Of a stretch of 38,036 bases of DNA, positions 35,251 to 38,036 are shown piece after piece. The stretch is from Acidobacteriota bacterium (lineage in GTDB: Bacteria > Acidobacteriota > Polarisedimenticolia > JAPUKU01). The notes beneath the pieces are model-generated. The model was not told the DNA's origin. It was given only the letters and a program-made list of their open reading frames with translations, and made no database searches. The stretch covers positions 1-38,036 of the forward strand of contig JAPUKU010000178.1 of the NCBI GenBank assembly GCA_027295505.1. The letters run 5' to 3'. The first letter of the stretch is position 1. Each line of letters opens with the position of its first letter. The position numbers and the translations under genes were made by a program.

Positions 35251-35282
35251 AGGGGTCAGGTTACGCACCGGCCATGGCCGGT
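35251..35282. repeat. REP-like motif plus 16-bp perfect palindrome between convergent genes
   Basis: AGGGGTCAGGTTACGC followed by ACCGGCCATGGCCGGT (35267-35282, perfect palindrome). Confidence 0.35.
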
Positions 35283-35304
35283 CACCATCCAGATCTCCGC
35301 AACA

Positions 35305-35976
35305 TCAGACCACATCCTTGCGGGCGGTTACGGCCAGCATCCTGACATCGCCTTCGGTGTGCTTGCTGAAGCAGACATCCACAAAACCAGCATCCTTGAT
35401 AATGGCCAGGACACGGGCCGGATCCGTCAGATCTCCATCACCGTGGCCGAACTTGTCCGGCTCCGCCTCCTCATCCGTCACCAGGAGCCGTCCATCCGGT
35501 CTGAGAACCCGCATTACTTCGGCCAGGCCCGCGGCCGCATTCTCCCAGTGGTGCAGTGAATTGATCGCCACCACGACGGTCGCTGATGCATCCGGAAGCG
35601 GAAGCTTTTCAGCACGCCCCTCGACAAACTCGATCCGTTTCCGGCCTGCGTGAGAGTCAGAGAGCTCTCTGGCGATCCGCATCATGGCGGCGGAGGGATC
35701 GACTCCTATGGCCTTTCCTTCCGGAACCCGGGCCGCCGCCTCACGAATAGCTTCGCCACCGCCGCAACCAACGTCGACTACCAGGTCATCGGGCTCGAGC
35801 CGGGCCAGAGCCACGGTCATGCGGTTCGTTGGATGGTCACCGTAGTTTTCAACGTACCACCTCGCGGTTTCTTCATCAAAACCATGAGACTGCCCATGGT
35901 GATCATGATGATCGCGGTGTTCGTGGGGCCTGTGTCGATTGGGGGTAGTCACCGGGTCATTCCTCGAGGCCCGCAC
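35305..35976 (-). CDS. Class I SAM-dependent methyltransferase with His-rich N-terminus
   Basis: HRPHEHRDHHDHHGQSHGFDEETARWYVENYGDHPTNRMTVALARLEPDDLVVDVGCGGGEAIREAAARVPEGKAIGVDPSAAMMRIARE...VVVAINSLHHWENAAAGLAEVMRVLRPDGRLLVTDEEA. Confidence 0.88.
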   Translation of the reverse strand: MRASRNDPVTTPNRHRPHEHRDHHDHHGQSHGFDEETARWYVENYGDHPTNRMTVALARLEPDDLVVDVGCGGGEAIREAAARVPEGKAIGVDPSAAMMRIARELSDSHAGRKRIEFVEGRAEKLPLPDASATVVVAINSLHHWENAAAGLAEVMRVLRPDGRLLVTDEEAEPDKFGHGDGDLTDPARVLAIIKDAGFVDVCFSKHTEGDVRMLAVTARKDVV

Positions 35977-36063
35977 ACGCCAGAAATCAGCGGGCGGCGT
36001 GTTGAGTCAGGATCCTTACGAATGTACAGGAGCCCAGTCTGTGGATCATCGCCGGGTGTCCAT

Positions 36064-36516
36064 TTACGGTGAGAATTGCCACTCCCAGACTGTGCCATCC
36101 TCAGGGTGATCGATCGTTGCAACATGGCTGAAGCCCAGTTTTTCAAGAACTCTATGAGAGGCGTTGCGATCGGGAAGCGTCTGTGCCGTGACCGAGACAA
36201 CTGACTCTTGCTGTCTCACAAGGGCGACAAGCTCCGCCGCCATTGCAGTGGCAAATCCTTGTCCTTCGTAATCGGGAAACGTGAAATAGGCGATCTCCAC
36301 CCGCCTGTCTTGCGGGGGTGATTTGAATCCGCAGGTACCAACCGGTGTCGATCCTGACAGCGCAAGGTAGCCGACCCAGGGCTGTTCGAAGCCGACAGAA
36401 TCGTAGTGCTTGATGGTTTCCAGGATAACTTCGGCCGTGACTTCAGGAAGATCCCCGTCATAGCCACGGGGGGCGCCGTCACGATCTATCAGTATGAGAG
36501 AGACGGTATTGCTCAT
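36064..36516 (-). CDS. GNAT-family N-acetyltransferase (RimJ/RimL type)
   Basis: WVGYLALSGSTPVGTCGFKSPPQDRRVEIAYFTFPDYEGQGFATAMAAELVALVRQQESVVSVTAQTLPDRNASHRVLEKLGFSHV. Confidence 0.88.
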   Translation of the reverse strand: MSNTVSLILIDRDGAPRGYDGDLPEVTAEVILETIKHYDSVGFEQPWVGYLALSGSTPVGTCGFKSPPQDRRVEIAYFTFPDYEGQGFATAMAAELVALVRQQESVVSVTAQTLPDRNASHRVLEKLGFSHVATIDHPEDGTVWEWQFSP

Positions 36517-36542
36517 CTGTGAGTCGTCTCTAACATCTTAAC

Positions 36543-37109
36543 TCAGCGGCGAGCGGCACGTCGCTTGGTCTGCAAGCGGCGTGACACGCGAGTGCGTCCG
36601 CTGGGGCGCGCCCTCAGGTTCCGCGAACGGTCGCCTGATACTTTCAGGAATAGCTCAGCACCCAATCGTGATACCGCCTCGGCCTCGCTCAATCGCTTGG
36701 CCTGGATCGACACCTTCGGTGGCACCCAGCGCGGGAACGGAGTCACAACGGCGCGATGACTCCCCTTGGACGTGTGTTCCTGCCGGACCGCAGCTAGACC
36801 TGGCTTCGGCAATTCGCTCGCGAGGCGCACCAGCGCAGGCCACAGTCGGCGGTGCACCAGCGTGACCCTGCCACCTACCAGCCGGCATACCAGAACCTGG
36901 TCTGATTCGCACACCGCGCCGAAGACCTGATACATGTGGTGTGATTGCGGATGAGCCCACCAGCTGCCTTTGATGGGCTCGCCCACGATAGCTTCAGCCA
37001 GGTTCGGTACGGGACCTCGTGCCGACATCAGCACAACCCCATGTTTCCTAACGAAGGACAATGCACCTTGAACGTTCACTGAAACCTTCTTTAGCCAATA
37101 CGATCCCAT
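36543..37109 (-). CDS. Hypothetical protein with very basic C-terminus
   Basis: 188 aa: VQGALSFVRKHGVVLMSARGPVPNLAEAIVGEPIKGSWWAHPQSHHMYQVFGAV...RSRNLRARPSGRTRVSRRLQTKRRAARR; protein-like composition, no confident family. Confidence 0.6.
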   Translation of the reverse strand: MGSYWLKKVSVNVQGALSFVRKHGVVLMSARGPVPNLAEAIVGEPIKGSWWAHPQSHHMYQVFGAVCESDQVLVCRLVGGRVTLVHRRLWPALVRLASELPKPGLAAVRQEHTSKGSHRAVVTPFPRWVPPKVSIQAKRLSEAEAVSRLGAELFLKVSGDRSRNLRARPSGRTRVSRRLQTKRRAARR

Positions 37110-37196
37110 AATGGCGTTTTTGTCGAATCAGCGTCTTCCCCGGGCCGGTCCGGAGACGAAAGATGGTCGACCCGTCCAGAACAATCCCGCCCCACA

Positions 37197-38036
37197 TCAC
37201 TGCGAGGATTCTCCCATCGCCTCGTACACGAGCGTCTGAAAGTGCTTCTCGATGCTGTGGATTAGAAACGGGTCCATCTGGGTCCACACCATCGCGATCA
37301 GCTCGGCCTCGGGATCGATCCAGAAGAAGGTGTTCGCCACCCCGCCCCAGCGGAACACACCCTTGTGGTCCGCATCGGGCGTTGCGTCCTCGTCGACCAG
37401 CGTAGCAAAACCGAGCCCGAATCCGTAGGCCGGCGGGATCCAGGTCCCAAGGCTGATCGGCGTGAGCTCCTCGGGCAGCTGGTTGGATCGCATCGCGCGG
37501 ACGGTCTCGGGCTGGAGGATCCGCACGTCATCCAGCTGCCCCTCCTGAAGAAGCATCTGCGCGAAACGGATGTAGTCCGAGGCGGTCGAAACGAGTCCCC
37601 CCCCGCCCGACGTCATTGGCGGTATCCGTGTGTACGATCCCTCCTCAGGACTGTCGACCACCTGCAGCCCGTCACTGGACGCGCGGTAGTGTGTCGCAAA
37701 GCGATCTCGCTTCCCGGCGGGCACCCAGAAAGCGGTGTCGTCCATGCCGAGCGGCTCGAAGATATGCTCCTCGAGGAATTCCTCGAACGGCTGCCCCGAC
37801 ACGACCTGGACGAGGTACCCGAGGATGTCCGTCGAGACGCTGTAGTTCCACAGTTCGCCTGGGTGCGCGAGCAACGGGAACCCCGCGACCTTCGCGACGA
37901 AGTCGTCCAGACTCGGGGACTCGAACAGCTTCTCCGTCAGATACATCTGGTCGACGGGCGTGCTGCCGAAGAACCCGTAGGTCAGCCCTCCGCTGTGACT
38001 CAAGAGATGCTTGATCGTAATAGGCCGCGCGGCCGG
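37197..38036 (-). CDS. Beta-lactamase/penicillin-binding-protein-like serine hydrolase (class C fold), N-terminus beyond window (partial)
   Basis: Frame stays open to the window edge (AARPITIKHLLSHSGGLTYGFFGS...); NYSVSTDILGYLVQVVSGQPFEEFLEEHIFEPLGMDDTAFWV; GGGGLVSTASDYIRFAQMLL; FRWGGVANTFFWIDPE. Confidence 0.9.
   Translation of the reverse strand, partial: PAARPITIKHLLSHSGGLTYGFFGSTPVDQMYLTEKLFESPSLDDFVAKVAGFPLLAHPGELWNYSVSTDILGYLVQVVSGQPFEEFLEEHIFEPLGMDDTAFWVPAGKRDRFATHYRASSDGLQVVDSPEEGSYTRIPPMTSGGGGLVSTASDYIRFAQMLLQEGQLDDVRILQPETVRAMRSNQLPEELTPISLGTWIPPAYGFGLGFATLVDEDATPDADHKGVFRWGGVANTFFWIDPEAELIAMVWTQMDPFLIHSIEKHFQTLVYEAMGESSQ

Noticed and set aside
1-38036. CRISPR array, prophage, transposase or toxin-antitoxin/defence island
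   Set aside because: No regularly spaced direct repeats beyond the two-copy 40-nt element; no integrase, transposase, phage structural, nuclease-defence or TA proteins among supported ORFs.

Overview
A 38 kb, GC-rich bacterial chromosomal window, densely packed with mostly core genes. Family content (LptD, PSP1/RicT, MEMO, PvlArgDC) suggests an uncultured Gram-negative such as an Acidobacteriota-like lineage; that assignment is inference only. I see no CRISPR array, prophage, rRNA or convincing tRNA. Main blocks: (i) a plus-strand proteostasis island, clpB - hsp20 - htpX - htrA - grpE, in which clpB carries an in-frame TAA exactly at the N-domain/NBD1 junction; (ii) a tightly packed minus-strand operon, MEMO - lptD - rmlD-like - extended SDR - fused polyprenol-kinase/DUF92 (VTE5+VTE6-like) - UbiA prenyltransferase - TPR lipoprotein, with four consecutive 4-nt stop/start overlaps; (iii) nadE, rsmI, PSP1/ricT, smpB, thiG/thiS, a putrescine pair (pyruvoyl arginine decarboxylase + agmatinase), NRDE/TANGO2, M28 peptidase, DUF488, methyltransferase, uvrA; (iv) folD, coaE, tldD/tldE, a zinc-ribbon + receiver protein, a His-rich methyltransferase, GNAT, a hypothetical and a serine hydrolase running off the end. 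The most interesting items are the nonsense codon in clpB, the fused isoprenol-kinase/prenyltransferase operon, and a 40-nt bipartite repeat plus a ~149-nt imperfect palindrome around thiG/thiS. All calls are by reading the sequence and ORF track; no searches were run.
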